Of a stretch of 64,000 bases of DNA, positions 63,333 to 64,000 are shown piece by piece. The DNA is from Tritrichomonas musculus (Eukaryota; Parabasalia; Tritrichomonadida; Tritrichomonadidae): positions 3,782,001 through 3,846,000 of the forward strand of contig JAPFFF010000010.1 in the NCBI GenBank assembly GCA_039105265.1, written 5' to 3'. The notes beneath the pieces are model-generated. The model ran no database searches and was not told the DNA's origin. It saw only the letters and a list, made by a program, of their open reading frames with translations. Each line of letters opens with the position of its first letter. Position 1 is the first letter of the stretch. The translations under genes and the position numbers were made by a program.

Positions 63333-64000
63333 TGCTGCTATAGTATCTTTTAATGCGATATTTTCACCCTCTAATGTCTCTATCCTACGTATAAGTACAT
63401 CTAGATACAGATAACGAATACATCACCCCTTTACAAATTAAGGAATGAAGAATGAAGTTCTTTCGTTAGAATATAAATAATTTGACACGTCCATCTCTTG
63501 AGTATTACATAATGAATTGATGACTTCTTTATTAAAACCTGTTTGATCAGCGTTAACGTTCATTGCGTTTTGGCATACTTCGATAAATGCTGGATCAGTT
63601 CCGTCAGTTCTTAATGGAATAGTTGGAACAGAACCATAACCACCACATCTTAATTGAAAATTAGTGAATAAAGGATTCCTAAAAACTGTATGATGAGAAG
63701 GTTTTAACGGAAATAGAAAGAATATTGAATCAATAAATCTAGGTGTAATTGTTTGAGTTGATGAACAATGACCTTGATTTAATTGTTTACTCATAGGTGA
63801 AAATGTTAATATTTGAGTTGGAAATATTAGTTCTTGATTCGTATAACGTTGAACTAATGAAGAATAAATATCATTATCAATTCCAAAATTAGGTATGACT
63901 GTATAACAGTTATTTATCTCATAATCTCGTGTGACTGTTAAAATTCTGTTTTCAGCGGTTAAAGTAGTTATTCCGTCAGCTGTTGCTGCACTAACCCACA
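62941..64000 (-). mobile_element. Edge of a virus-like element, probably Maverick/Polinton-like
   Basis: Composition changes sharply here and two minus-strand genes with virus-like, beta-strand-rich proteins run to the right window edge. Mavericks/Polintons are very abundant in trichomonads, which is the main reason for the family call; no polymerase B, integrase or packaging ATPase is visible because the element continues outside. The visible part looks largely open and therefore not ancient. The left boundary is not defined. Confidence 0.45.
63438..64000 (-). CDS. Capsid-like protein of the virus-like element, partial at window edge
   Basis: The frame is open to the last base of the window, giving at least 187 residues of C-terminal sequence. 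It is rich in predicted beta strands (NCYTVIPNFGIDND, FRNPLFTNFQLRCGGYG) with no transmembrane segment. The pattern fits a jelly-roll capsid protein of Maverick-type elements, but this is judged from character only. Confidence 0.45.
   Translation of the reverse strand, partial: WVSAATADGITTLTAENRILTVTRDYEINNCYTVIPNFGIDNDIYSSLVQRYTNQELIFPTQILTFSPMSKQLNQGHCSSTQTITPRFIDSIFFLFPLKPSHHTVFRNPLFTNFQLRCGGYGSVPTIPLRTDGTDPAFIEVCQNAMNVNADQTGFNKEVINSLCNTQEMDVSNYLYSNERTSFFIP

Overview
The window looks like nuclear DNA of a trichomonad parabasalid, most likely a Tritrichomonas-type genome. The evidence is compact, nearly intronless eukaryotic genes, AT-rich spacers, trichomonad initiator-like TCA motifs close to start codons, a malic enzyme with a hydrogenosomal-style leader, expanded kinase and ankyrin/DUF3447 families, many TIR transposons, and a virus-like edge that fits the Maverick expansion of this lineage. 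Species is inferred from protein character only.

Layout. 0-2.5 kb: a GC-richer protein kinase gene that enters from the left edge, a decayed small ORF and tRNA-Lys(TTT). 2.7-20 kb: a minus-strand gene run comprising a GSK3-type kinase, a coiled-coil protein, an R2R3 Myb factor, a large beta-propeller protein, a TatD nuclease, a giant glutamine-rich protein with a RhoGEF-like N-terminus and a pseudokinase C-terminus, and a proline/lysine-rich protein. 20-31 kb is gene-poor: decayed coding remnants, a 1.5-kb stretch with about nine copies of one ~29-bp motif, an ankyrin gene interrupted at the same point of most repeats by AT-rich inserts, and several non-autonomous DNA transposons. 31.4-38.8 kb is gene-dense: a HEN1-type small-RNA methyltransferase convergent with an Arb2/FAM172-type protein, a NEK kinase divergent from a Rab GTPase, and a GH13 amylase. 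39-42.3 kb is mostly transposon sequence, including a near-identical twin of the 1357-bp element upstream of HEN1. 42.8-51.5 kb holds a new-looking ubiquitin-like protein, a putatively myristoylated carbonic-anhydrase-like protein, a metacaspase, a small membrane-protein gene that appears to carry two or three very short introns, and hydrogenosomal malic enzyme. 52-62.3 kb is a transposon graveyard in which a 6.2-kb TIR element is inserted into a mariner/IS630-type transposase gene. 62.9-64 kb is the edge of a virus-like, probably Maverick/Polinton-like, element.

Links between genes. HEN1 and the Arb2-like gene lie tail to tail and both families are tied to Argonaute/small-RNA pathways elsewhere. 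Myb factors are known regulators of malic enzyme (ap65-1) in Trichomonas vaginalis, and one of each is present here. At least nine DNA-transposon insertions can be defined by terminal inverted repeats, most with exact target-site duplications (8 bp, 9 bp or TTAA), so several DNA-transposon groups have been active and at least one appears recently mobile.
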